Assembly: GCA_947623455.1 (NCBI GenBank)
Contig: OX392527.1
Span: forward strand, 50,078,401 to 50,142,400
Reading direction: 5' to 3'
Source of the DNA: Mimachlamys varia
Lineage: Eukaryota; Mollusca; Bivalvia; Pectinida; Pectinidae
DNA: 64,000 nucleotides
This document shows positions 52,301 to 58,857 of this stretch, in pieces. The notes under the pieces were generated by a model. It ran no database searches. It was not told the DNA's origin and saw only the letters and a program-made list of their open reading frames with translations. The translations under genes and the position numbers were made by a program. The stretch's first letter is position 1, and every line of letters begins with the position of its first letter.

Positions 52301-55300
52301 AGCCTACTAGTAATTAATGTTGATATTGCTTCCTTTTTACACTATTAAGACAATAAATATTGTGTCCCAGGAACCTTTTGCCGAGTCAGATATTCACCTT
52401 TCACTGGAAAATTCCATGTTTACATTGTTTAAATTACACCCTACATAAACAATGTTCATAGTACATAAATTTAAGTAAATTGTATACAAATATTCCCTAC
52501 TATGATAAATTCCTCTTTCTTGCAGAGGGCAAACACGACAAAATTTTACTGAAGCGAAAGTTTCCTGGTACATAAAGATACAGAGATTAAAATTGAAACA
52601 GGTATTAAACAGTTAAAGACTAGTATAAAGTAACGAGTGATTAGTAGAGACGCAATGACAGATGTAAGTAGATATAAGTAGGTGCAGGTATAAGTAACAG
52701 GTGTGTAAGGTAGATGTGAGACAGCTGGTGAGACAGAAAGGTCAGAAACAGATGATGCTGATGGACACCGGTCAAACACCATAACCACGGCCATCACACA
52801 GTGGACGCCTACCTTCCTCGGGGTGGCAACCGGTCGCGCCTCAACATCCACGACCTGAAGCTTGGGAGGGGGTGGGCGTGGAGGGGGAGTTTTCTGCTTT
52901 CTTCTTTGCAGCTGTCAGTTAGGAAACATGTATAATATACTCAGTTAATTTGTGACTACAGCTAATATGTGTATAGTGTGGATATATATGCATCTTTACT
53001 ACCTAGCTGTTAACATATTTACGGTAAACCTTCGGTTAGTTCGAATCGGCGTATAGTTCGAACACAGCCTTTCAGTAATAAAAAAATAATTTTTTGACTC
53101 CTAAAAGTTCGAACTTTGCTTACACAGGTTTCGGATAGTTCGAACACACAGAATTTGATTAAGCCTGTGTACTGAACTTACGTAATGGATTGCTCTCGGC
53201 GATGCAATTTACAGCCTCTCAAAACTTGCGTAAACTGATCTATTTTCACACCATCGATGTTAAACAACAGTATAACGTGTAGTACTCCTGATGTGCGATA
53301 TTGTTGTCAGCTTTTTCAGACATTTTTTGCATAAACAAGCCACATTTTCCCGATGTTTCTTTCTTGTAAACATAAACATGTGCACGCGCTAATAATCAAA
53401 CATATTTATGACCCCGATTAGCATCGAAGCGCGGAATAAAGTGTCACACATGCTGACAGGTACGTGTGTATTATCATGGCATTACTGTGTTAAATTTTGA
53501 TTATATAATCGCGGCCTGGTCACCGATACCTGATTTATATCTTAATTGATATATTACCTATACAACTGCCGAGACCAAATAATCTATCAGGTATCCGATC
53601 GAAGTATTAATCCGTGCAGTTTCAATCCAACATTCGCATTTACATAAACTTTCGACGATGGTTACGGCATAAAATATTTTCTCTTTTTTTTTTTGCGAAT
53701 TAACTTGATAATTCGGCCTAATATGAAAGTGAACATTTAAGTCCTACTTATATAAATCATTGTTCATCTTCAGATTTACAAATAAATCGTAATAGGCCAT
53801 CATTTTTGAGAAACAACGATTTGACAGTTTGCCGTGATTTTTTTTGCCGATGTCAAAGTTCTCGGATGTCAACCTGGATAGTTCGAACTCCTCTTTATTC
53901 CAGCGGCTATAATTTCGTATAATTCGATCAGGATTGACAATATTTATTTAATTTTGGTCGAACTGACCGAAGGTTTACCGTAGGTAGATCTCGGAACAAT
54001 GTGTGTTTACTGACTGTAGCTGGTCATGTCATTGCATTCAGGACAGATTTACATGTATGACTTAGTTATGATATCTTACTCAAAATTAAGCTGTTGTAAG
54101 ACTTTTTGAAAGCCTACATCAATGAAAATTTCAAACCAATTCTGACATCCGTGCAATTTGATTCTGTACCAGATTTTTATCAGTGGATGCCCAAGGCATT
54201 GAATTCTGCATTGTTTTCACCTGTCAGACAAAATTTCATTTTCCTTGCAGATTTGTGATTACAATCGTTAAATCTGACTAGGTAAGATTACTACTGACGA
54301 TGTCAAAATTTTAAAATATTTTGACACATTTGACATCTCATTTTGCTTTTTCGATTTCCCAATTTACTAAACTTTAGTAAACAAAACATTTTTGCTTAAT
54401 TTTCTGCTTAATATCTGACACATTTCACACAAATATCAGGAATTTTCTGACAGACATCTAAGAAAGTAAAAATAGTTTCACTTGTTTGGAAAAATTCACT
54501 GGTTGAAATTGCACAATTTTCGGGTCAAATATCTGGTATCTCCCTAAAAAATTGAGTAAATTAGCATTGTGATGAAAATCCTGTACATAACAGCTATACT
54601 TGAACCGATGTACAAGGTGTTTAATCATACAGTTCCTTTAAAATCTCTGCTTCGATACTAAAATTCAAAGGTTTGACAACTTCTATCACTTTATCACTTT
54701 ATTTTATGAAATAAAACTTTCTAGTTGCAACTTCTTGTTATCAAGTTCATATTCAAAGAACTAAACTTATCGTCTCAGATGTTTTTATTCGACGAGTATA
54801 ATTCCAAGAACACAGAGTAAATGAAAAGCATGCATTTACATGTGGCGTAACTTTTTGTTCAAATGAATCCATCACTAATGTAATTTCACTGCCAGATATT
54901 AACTTTAAAGGCCCAATATACGTAACTTCAGGAAATTTTTCGTGATTCTGAAAAATTCGGGAAAAAAAAATCCAGTTGATAACCATGCGAAAATAAGCCT
55001 AAAACGAAGTAAACCTGAGCAGAAACTAACAAGAAACTCTTGACAGAAAAATTCAAAGAATTTAAAATAATTCAGGTGGGGCCCACTTCAACAACAAACC
55101 AAAGGTAGAAGTAAACCTGAGCAGAAACTAACAAGAAACTCTTGACAGAAAAATTCAAAGAATTGAAAATAATTCAGGTTGGGCCCACTTCAACAACAAA
55201 CCAAAGGTAGAAGACAGTTCAAAAAGTGTTTACAAATAGTGTGTTTCAACTGCTGCTGTACCTGTAACTGCGAAAGAATTCATCTTGAATATTGCTGATA

Positions 55301-58300
55301 TTAGTTAATCTTAACTAAATCTATAAATATAAAAAATTATAAAGCTTGATTTTTGCTTCAAGTTTTGCCGAAAGTTACATATATTGGGCCTTTAAAACCA
55401 TGCATAAAAAGAATAAAAATTGTACTAATCCTACAAAAACACAGGTTCTAGATTTAAGATATTGATATAGGGGTTGTAATGTGTACAATATACTGGTGTT
55501 TACGTATCTCACAACCAAACAACTAATCTACAACACTGTTGCAATCTCACCAAAATATTAAAATTTCAACCAATCAAATCACTGTAAAGCTATGTCACAT
55601 AATAAAAATATGTATACATTATATTGAGGCAATGAATCCTTACCCAGAATTCCTCTGGTGAGTTCTCGTGCTCCTGCTTAAATATGGCGTTGTAATGGAA
55701 GATGAACTTATAAACGATCTGGTTGACCGTGCCTTGGTCTTTCAAACCGACCACGCCCATTCCACACCTGTTGGACAATAGATTACGTAAGTATCAGTAA
55801 CATATTGAGTAGAGTTTAAAGAGAGCCCAGTATTAATTTACAAATTATTGACACCTAAAGATACTTTAGTGGATGTACATACATGTACTATGCCATATAT
55901 AACAGTCGACATTGTAGGAATACTGTATATGACATGTTCACTTAACATGGGTTTTCTCCGGGTACTCCAGTTCCCTCCTATAATAAGACCCCACTTGGTT
56001 CATAATTGTTGTAAAATTAATAAAGTTTATATGTTCAGTTTACTGAGAGTCTGTACTATGACTTATTTACATTTACTGGGTAGTCAATAATCTATAGGCG
56101 CTTGATAAACACTCGTCAGGGACTAAGCTTTTGACTTCTTACAATTTCTGTAGTCACATCTGAATTTTGATGCTAGATTCTGATATTATTTTCCTGGGTA
56201 TTTATATCATTAACTGGTACTTCATAATTTTAAAAGCCTTTTAAAGAGAGAAGAAACAGAGGGCTGAAGCCTTCGGATGATAGAAAATTTCTATTTCGAG
56301 CTGGCATGGAGAATCGGCAAACGCCAACCTCCCACACTCTGGACCATGAACAGGCTATTACTAGCGGAGAGAATAACAAAATTGGACAACTAATGGTTAA
56401 TTTAACCAAAATCATAAATCAATTTGATTTACATTCTGACAGCATGTTTTCCCCTTCAAATTGACCACCCTGTTCCTATGATGATGAAATCACCAGGGTA
56501 CACTAAAGCATTTAACTTGGCCTATGAATGTCAACTATAATCAGTTCAATAATATTACCAATTTTAGAATCTGTTCATCTCATAAAAATTTCAATTACAC
56601 TTTTTGTTTCTTAGCATTAAGCTCAAATAATGTATCTAACAGGTATGCTTGTTCAATGAATAGAACAGCCATCATCCGGGGACGATCAGTGGTATCCAAT
56701 GTAACAATTATGACTTCATAATTATCATGTCTGCAATCGCTCAATGGCATTCACGGCCCTATGAATGACAAACAAATTTGGCAGGGTTTGTAGAGGTAAT
56801 GCCTAGCAATGTTAAATATATCCCAATATATTCCTTATGTATTTTGCAATATATCCTGATACTGTACACTCCTGGTATATATTATTACCCTAATTATTAC
56901 GCCATATACAACTCATTACATTGTGTATTGTTATGACCTAAGGTACCTACTTAAATAGATTAGGTCCGAACACAATGGCCAAGGCCATGGGGCTCATCTT
57001 GTTCTGTCTCTCATGGGAGGCCACGACCACCAGGAAACTCGTCAGGTACTTCAGAAGGTTGTAGTTGTCCTTGGGCAAGTTGATGACGGCCATCTTTAAT
57101 TTGTAGATGCAGGCGGAGGTGTCATTCAAGCAAGCTGTAAAACAGACAGCAGTAATTGATTTAAGACCACACAAATACACAGTGACACCTCTCCTAAGCA
57201 CCACCTGGCTTTAACCACCTATGTGTGATAAATGTAAGTATAACCTGTCAACCTGTCTTGTAAAGCTAGTTCTTATCCTCAGTGGTCGTAATACACAGGA
57301 ATGATTTGTCCCATTTAGGGTTCCACAAATGTCATATTCATTATAAATCTTCCTTTTTTTTTTAAGTTTAATTAAATTTTTCCTTTAAATAGATACTAAC
57401 AGTAAAACTTAAAATATACTCTATAATGATTTTACGGAAAAAAGGTCGGAGGCACTTGTGTTGCCTAAAAACCAGATCTGTCCACCACTCCTGATACAGG
57501 TATTCAATCATTTTTATTATTGGATGGGTGTTCAGCCTCTGAAAAAGTGCCTCCCATCCCTCCAATATATGTATTGGATGGGTGTTCAGCCTCTGAAAAA
57601 GTGCCTCCCATCCCTCCCATATATGGTCATTTCAGAACATATGGTCATTTCAGGAACAACCTATGTGTAAGTACAATATCAAAATGTATTTACCAAACTA
57701 GAAATAGGTTGAAACAGTTAAGACAAATAATAAGTAACCTGGGGTATCAATATTTTATGAGGCCAAGATATTTCTGCCTTTATCACTGTTTAAATCCTTA
57801 CTCAATAATTGAGTTCTATCTGCTTTGATGTACACACCTTCCTGTATGCTGACAAACTGCTTGGTGAGCGAGGACGGTATGATGGGGTCGGGTAGCTCTC
57901 GGAGGAACAGTTTCAGCAGACCTGCGATGGCCATGATGTCATTGTCTTCCTCCAGGTCAGCGTTTCCTTGAGTATCAAAACTGACGCGAAGCTTCTCCAC
58001 AACACGGGCGCTTCCATTGATGCGGAAAATACCCTCATGGTCGAAGCCTGGATCATACAAATTACATGCATATTGATTAATCTACAGACACTTTGAAGGA
58101 ATCAACTTTTGGGAAGTAAAGAAGATTTTACAGATAGGCTTAATATTAAGAACAAATTGGAAGGTGTCTATATTTGTTCATGGTGCTGAACTGGTTGAAA
58201 ATACAGAATTATACAAAATCATTTGGTTGGAATAAAATGTTTCTTTTGTACATTCTTGATCTGGGTCAATTTTCATGAAACTATTCTCCTGGTTTAGCAT

Positions 58301-58857
58301 GAATATGTGCTCAAGGAAATTTTCTTTTATTTGCACTTAAATCATGTGACCCAGTCAAAAAGTCTTGTGCAATCATTTAAAACAATTTTCTTCAATTTGT
58401 TCTTGTTTTTGAGCAGGAGAAAAAATGGATAAATACATGCCCAGGTCCTGCACAATATTTGATCTGTGATTTGTTACACAAAGTAGACTGTGACAACATC
58501 CACGGTTTTATATTCAATTAAACTCATTCAATACCTACGTTTTTACAGTGGACCTGCCCAGGCTTTAATTTGGTTAGGTCCAAAACTGACTAAAGGGGTG
58601 AATATATAGGTTAATGCAGTATACAATGTCAGCGTACCTTTGCTCTGGATGTGCTCGCACACTCGCGTCACCAGGAAAGGCACCGTGGATCCCGTGGGAG
58701 CTTGCTGGACAAGCTCATCCAGGGGAACTCCAAATGTTTTCCGGGCATTTGGTACAAGTTTCCTCCGTGACCCGGGACTTTGCAGCAACTTTCTGACCTT
58801 ATCCATAGAACCATCGGTGTTAAGTCTGTTAGTCTGTGAAATCACAACAGCATCCAT
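25285..58857 (-). CDS. FAM13: FAM13-family Rho GTPase-activating protein (complete, 26 coding exons)
   Basis: Read leftwards, exons are 58638-58857, 57838-58047, 56951-57134, 55644-55767, 52813-52911, 44625-44776, 44011-44064, 42272-42387, 41242-41317, 40453-40606, 39877-39941, 39514-39580, 38776-39142, 38317-38446, 33760-33822, 33103-33164, 32865-32923, 32074-32155, 31310-31485, 30641-30724, 30147-30230, 28627-28710, 27035-27282, 25952-26053, 25694-25748, 25285-25353. They total 3186 nt (1061 residues plus stop), every junction keeps frame, and human FAM13A is of similar length. Residues about 40-246 are a RhoGAP domain with arginine finger Arg82 (GIFRING). The middle is acidic and Ser-rich with basic clusters at 509-525 and 960-965. 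The C terminus carries FAM13 signature blocks (KALLHFESIHGRP, LYDRYR, NFEEEF, KARLKLLEALISK). Known: RhoGAP domains stimulate GTP hydrolysis by Rho-family GTPases. FAM13A/B orthology is firm at family level; its GTPase specificity is not shown here. Confidence 0.95.
25694..25748 (-). CDS. FAM13: FAM13 exon 25 (55 nt)
   Basis: Residues 1021-1039: RKVQREDRLPLQSEYQGYK, matching the RNVQKEDRTPMAEEYSEYK block. Too short for an open-frame screen; found by expected content and phase. Acceptor tcttacag, donor gtaagt. Confidence 0.93.
25952..26053 (-). CDS. FAM13: FAM13 exon 24 (C-terminal coiled coil)
   Basis: Residues 987-1020: PELQDELLRSRGEKKRLRRL then LRNFEEEFLKKND, matching the PELLEHL...EEKKRIRKKLRDFE helix of FAM13A. 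Acceptor cttgcag, donor gtattt. Confidence 0.95.
26872..26936. repeat. Hairpin MITE with perfect 15-bp arms
   Basis: cgggaataagccccc (26872-26886) pairs with gggggcttattcccg (26922-26936); AT-rich loop of 35 bp. FAM13 intron 23. Confidence 0.8.
27035..27282 (-). CDS. FAM13: FAM13 exon 23
   Basis: Residues 905-986: acidic NDEDEEGGSLE, then DFAVTRDFSILRDPLRP and a basic PKVKRKLDLSDED cluster (960-965) that looks like a monopartite nuclear-localisation signal. Ends ESNLHEMSV, equivalent to the SNLHAASIPEL stretch in human FAM13A. Acceptor ccttcag, donor gtaagt. Confidence 0.93.
27473..27925. mobile_element. TA-flanked MITE (long copy)
   Basis: Begins CAGTGGATTCCATTTAATAT and ends with tataaagaggagtgcactg; TA at 27471-27472 and 27926-27927. 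It contains repeated ttaatatcatg words. A 92-bp version is at 41788-41879. The end sequence and TA duplication suggest a Tc1/pogo-type parent (inference). FAM13 intron 22. Confidence 0.75.
28627..28710 (-). CDS. FAM13: FAM13 exon 22 (84 nt)
   Basis: Residues 877-904: PRDKGELQTVPEDQPFELDP then ADARSSKF. Acidic linker. It is the third consecutive 84-nt phase-0 exon. Acceptor ttttcag, donor gtaagt. Plus-strand open frames here are shadows. Confidence 0.85.
29486..29555. mobile_element. Miniature palindromic element, family copy
   Basis: actcaatcacccttgaggtt ... attcaagagtgattgagct. A somewhat shorter copy of the 80-90 bp family, lacking the acacatttgaac word, in a FAM13 intron. Confidence 0.6.
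29821..29892 (-). mobile_element. tRNA-derived SINE head
   Basis: The minus strand reads GACCAGATAGCTCAATTGGT (acceptor and D arm, A-box), a CCTTC/GAAGG anticodon-like stem, then GGTTTTGAACCCCGATCTGG. Acceptor halves GACCAGA and TCTGGCC pair with one mismatch, so the cloverleaf is almost complete. The anticodon loop is enlarged (9 nt), so it is a SINE or pseudogene, not a functional tRNA. FAM13 intron 21. Confidence 0.75.
30147..30230 (-). CDS. FAM13: FAM13 exon 21 (84 nt)
   Basis: Residues 849-876: RTKDDKDLMRPLYDRYRTIK then RLLMKPSS, matching the VMKPLYDRYRLVKQIL block of FAM13A. Phase 0 on both sides. Acceptor ctcacag, donor gtaagt. Confidence 0.95.
30641..30724 (-). CDS. FAM13: FAM13 exon 20 (84 nt)
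   Basis: Residues 821-848: IMNREQVQDEKLSVQKALLH then FESIHGRP, one of the best conserved FAM13 blocks. Phase 0 on both sides. Acceptor gttgtag, donor gtaagt. Confidence 0.95.
30960..31262 (+). repeat. Tandem duplication, about 107 bp, 2.5 copies
   Basis: ctctgttttaccaataaagc, atcagtcattctgtgatttc, then catgggctgaccatta and gacatcctgtgatcagtt recur. The first unit (30960-31090) is diverged. FAM13 intron 19. Confidence 0.7.
31310..31485 (-). CDS. FAM13: FAM13 exon 19
   Basis: Residues 762-820: KLKEEAEMG, a Ser/Gly-rich spacer, then PTMEQTLLVILQRLEEKRKE and VRRPEDVN. The last part matches the VEATLESIQRKLQEKR...RPED block of FAM13A. The human protein has a basic serine segment (RQRSNTLPKS) in this interval that is not visible here. 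Confidence 0.93.
31833..31922. mobile_element. Miniature palindromic element, family copy
   Basis: ttcattcatccctgaagaca, catttgaactcttcc, then ttctggggttaatgaggta. FAM13 intron 18. Confidence 0.65.
32074..32155 (-). CDS. FAM13: FAM13 exon 18
   Basis: Residues 735-761: PSHVDKTNKPEVKRWMGDIT then KAKKEIK, equivalent to the PSHSDKAANPEVLKW block of FAM13A. Acceptor ctggcag, donor gtatgt. Confidence 0.93.
32425..32540 (+). repeat. 75-bp direct duplication
   Basis: gggagggtcttattgaggga followed by ggaaac occurs at about 32434 and 32509, each preceded by a related gctattgttaaccc / cactgttgttgaccc segment. FAM13 intron 17. Confidence 0.65.
32865..32923 (-). CDS. FAM13: FAM13 exon 17 (first coiled coil)
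   Basis: Residues 715-734: GLKKKIRHYEETFERDNGFK, matching the LKKKIRKFEDRFEEE-type helix of FAM13A. Acceptor gttacag, donor gtaaaa. Confidence 0.93.
33103..33164 (-). CDS. FAM13: FAM13 exon 16
   Basis: Residues 694-714: STGSADDEYTVKLRMYTKKI then Q. Equivalent to the DDE...LTRRIQ segment that opens the first FAM13 coiled coil. Acceptor tttttcag, donor gttggt. Confidence 0.88.
33760..33822 (-). CDS. FAM13: FAM13 exon 15 (63 nt)
   Basis: Residues 673-693: IANTDIPPSPPVGQEQYKKH. The IPPSPP block is shared with vertebrate FAM13A (VPPSPP). Acceptor tgacag, donor gtaagt. Confidence 0.88.
33846..33953 (+). repeat. 36-bp tandem repeat (3 copies)
   Basis: agtctctatcagacaagtgc, ttgaccctatatttat repeated three times with few changes. 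FAM13 intron 14, next to exon 15. Confidence 0.8.
34610..34856 (+). repeat. 24/25-bp minisatellite (about 10 copies)
   Basis: gctgacctgcatgacccctg, agaat and variants cccagaggat and cctatgaatga alternate in a higher-order order. FAM13 intron 14. Confidence 0.8.
35760..36300 (+). repeat. 14/15-bp minisatellite
   Basis: Units atgaatgtataagac (15) and atgaatgtttagac (14), with cgaatg variants, about 36 copies; alternation forms a higher-order pattern from 36000 onward. FAM13 intron 14. Confidence 0.85.
36610..36680 (+). repeat. 27-bp direct duplication
   Basis: tataacatgatcaagaaact followed by atata occurs twice. FAM13 intron 14. Confidence 0.7.
37489..37572. mobile_element. Miniature palindromic element, family copy
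   Basis: cattcacccctgaagacaca ... aatttcagcggtgaaggagt, with the core ggttggaacagttcattatg. FAM13 intron 14. Confidence 0.7.
38317..38446 (-). CDS. FAM13: FAM13 exon 14
   Basis: Residues 630-672: DAILANKAQSVSYLRADSQL, then VISPRSGKLNKRKN. The SPR..GKL block corresponds to the LSPR region of vertebrate FAM13. Acceptor ttccacag, donor gtaagt. Confidence 0.9.
38776..39142 (-). CDS. FAM13: FAM13 exon 13 (largest exon)
   Basis: Residues 508-629. Opens with a basic cluster FKRPAGPANRRSPTRKHR, a likely bipartite nuclear-localisation signal, followed by an acidic helix FDEDVDQLLQDTGAK and the proline/serine-rich SPNRSPNDSPSSSRKPFIPP. RSPTRKHRAS is shared in style with vertebrate FAM13 proteins. Acceptor gttgtag, donor gtcagt. 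An antisense open frame in this exon is a shadow. Confidence 0.92.
39514..39580 (-). CDS. FAM13: FAM13 exon 12
   Basis: Residues 485-507: RDTQDNEDDFETVSRRNSGT then LSS. RRNSGT is a basophilic-kinase-like serine site (inference). Acceptor catctag, donor gtaagt. Confidence 0.82.
39877..39941 (-). CDS. FAM13: FAM13 exon 11
   Basis: Residues 464-484: KPNYTDSEEAGDGKENRDTA then M. Acidic, possible casein-kinase-type sites (inference). Acceptor atcatcag, donor gtattt. Confidence 0.8.
40453..40606 (-). CDS. FAM13: FAM13 exon 10 with tandem acceptor
   Basis: Residues 412-463: RMDDDAVPAVRDRIKQFEDR then PSSSAFSFFEEKGIIITQ. The VRDRIKQFE helix is a recognisable block. The acceptor reads ccagtag on the minus strand, a NAGNAG pair; using the first AG would add one serine codon and keep frame. 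Donor gtgact. Confidence 0.9.
41242..41317 (-). CDS. FAM13: FAM13 exon 9
   Basis: Residues about 387-411: DTATDTSIGQTGGIGMDTQE then DSSGN. Low-complexity Thr/Gly linker. Acceptor gttgtag, donor gtaggt. Confidence 0.8.
41788..41879. mobile_element. TA-flanked MITE (internally deleted copy)
   Basis: CAGTGGACTCCATGTTTCTC ... aagaggagggcaatg with TA on both sides (41786-41787, 41880-41881). The right part matches 27843-27925 closely and the left 13 bases match the left end at 27473, so the middle of about 360 bp is missing. FAM13 intron 8. Confidence 0.75.
42272..42387 (-). CDS. FAM13: FAM13 exon 8
   Basis: Residues about 348-386: AVEKVITQTITNTLFGEEED then RSFVRDSLEFPREANTEE. The AVEKVITQTITNTLF stretch resembles the short helical AVEQ-type segment found after the RhoGAP domain in vertebrate FAM13A. 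Acceptor tttcag, donor gtatgt. Confidence 0.88.
42768..42850 (+). repeat. 17-bp tandem repeat (about 5 copies)
   Basis: ccttacactatgaagat repeated without change. FAM13 intron 7. The sequence is unrelated to the other 17-bp array at 19.4-20.5 kb. Confidence 0.85.
43300..43990 (+). repeat. Long polypurine tract with degenerate repeats
   Basis: The plus strand is dominated by A and G (agaaagaggagtgga, cagacagaaag words), interrupted by cagac. The minus-strand 142-codon frame here is an artefact of pyrimidine-rich text. It could form H-DNA or slow polymerase (inference). FAM13 intron 7, just upstream in transcription of exon 8 and after exon 7. Confidence 0.75.
44011..44064 (-). CDS. FAM13: FAM13 exon 7 (54 nt)
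   Basis: Residues about 330-347: SDGGYSMIESPIPSARTS. Acceptor gttacag, donor gtaagt. Frame-neutral length, so skipping would remove 18 residues without a frameshift. Confidence 0.85.
44625..44776 (-). CDS. FAM13: FAM13 exon 6
   Basis: Residues 280-329: acidic and Ser-rich, with DHDDWDHSEGSSS and LRPVSPRFSDDEL. The acceptor (ttgttgcag) lies directly against a 51-bp tandem array. Donor gtaacc, phase 2 out. Confidence 0.9.
44779..45180 (-). repeat. 51-bp tandem array abutting FAM13 exon 6 acceptor
   Basis: About eight units of (plus strand) aacacaacgaatacctctat, accagtgttaaagtataggc, cacactggact; period 51 bp (unit starts 44976 and 45027). On the minus strand each unit carries ttcgttgtgttag followed by T. 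The true acceptor at 44777 is ttcgttgtgttgcag followed by T, so the first unit contains the real splice site and the others are acceptor-like copies. Confidence 0.8.
47350..47420 (+). repeat. 13-14 bp tandem repeat
   Basis: cataaaatgtatac repeated about four times. FAM13 intron 5. Confidence 0.7.
49963..50075 (+). repeat. 36-bp tandem repeat (3 copies)
   Basis: tctatctgtacaggaatgtc, taattccagggccctt, three near-identical units. The 12-codon period leaves an open frame as an artefact. FAM13 intron 5. Confidence 0.85.
52813..52911 (-). CDS. FAM13: FAM13 exon 5 (proline-rich linker)
   Basis: Residues 247-279: LQRRKQKTPPPRPPPPKLQV and VDVEARPVATPRK. A TPPPRPPPPK run is a possible SH3 ligand (inference). 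Symmetric 99-nt exon, phase 0 both sides. Confidence 0.85.
53022..53980. mobile_element. TA-flanked pogo-like non-autonomous transposon
   Basis: Ends CGGTAAACCTTCGGTTAGTT and its inverted counterpart (ttcgaactgaccgaaggttt, accg), flanked by TA at 53020-53021 and 53981-53982. Repeated tagttcgaac words near both ends are typical of pogo/Tigger-type termini. 959 bp with no transposase frame. FAM13 intron 4. Confidence 0.82.
54909..55391. mobile_element. TTAA-flanked MITE, copy 2 with internal duplication
   Basis: Same ends and TTAA borders (54905-54908, 55392-55395) as 16863-17236. About 109 bp longer because a segment of roughly 100 bp (aagtaaacctgagcagaaac ... aacaaaccaaaggtagaag) is tandemly duplicated at about 55006-55210. 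FAM13 intron 4. Confidence 0.82.
55644..55767 (-). CDS. FAM13: FAM13 exon 4 (end of RhoGAP domain)
   Basis: Residues 205-246, from the split lysine codon through GTVNQIVYKFIFHYNAIF to EEFW: the last helices of the domain. Acceptor ccaacag, donor gtaagg, phase 0 out. Confidence 0.93.
56951..57134 (-). CDS. FAM13: FAM13 exon 3 (RhoGAP core)
   Basis: Residues 144-204: INLPKDNYNLLKYLTSFL and MSPMALAIVFGPNLF, the N-rich NLAxVFGPN-type block of RhoGAP domains. Acceptor ttttacag. The donor gtaggt is placed after TTTAA; otherwise an in-frame TAG would end the protein, and the phase fits the next exon. Confidence 0.95.
57521..57626 (+). repeat. 54-bp tandem duplication
   Basis: tggatgggtgttcagcctct, gaaaaagtgcctcccatccc occurs at 57521 and 57575, in FAM13 intron 2 between two RhoGAP exons. 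The period is 18 codons, so the frames are open in both directions, but there is no coding support. Confidence 0.8.
57838..58047 (-). CDS. FAM13: FAM13 exon 2 (RhoGAP arginine finger)
   Basis: Residues 74-143: GFDHEGIFRINGSARVVEKL, with catalytic Arg82, then LLKLFLRELPDPIIP, the second RhoGAP signature. Acceptor gatccag, donor gtgtgt. Confidence 0.96.
58638..58857 (-). CDS. FAM13: FAM13 exon 1 (start of RhoGAP domain)
   Basis: Residues 1-73. ATG at 58857 has A at -3 and G at +4, and an in-frame TAA lies 9 nt upstream. The FGVPLDELVQ segment at 42-51 marks the beginning of FAM13 and related RhoGAP domains. Donor gtacgc, phase 1. A cag at 58897-58899 could be the acceptor of a non-coding first intron. 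Confidence 0.9.

Larger units (their letters stand above)
45181..52812. other. FAM13 intron 5, remainder
   Basis: The longest intron (exon 5 to exon 6, about 8 kb). Apart from the 51-bp, 13-14-bp and 36-bp arrays listed separately I see no exon with FAM13-like content or other gene. A 76-codon plus-strand frame at 51911-52141 is unsupported. Confidence 0.5.

Noticed and set aside
57368..57624. Minus-strand frame with a repeated EGWEALFQRLNTHPI motif between RhoGAP exons
   Set aside because: Explained by a 54-bp tandem duplication; the RhoGAP domain is continuous when exons 2 and 3 are joined directly, so no exon is needed here.
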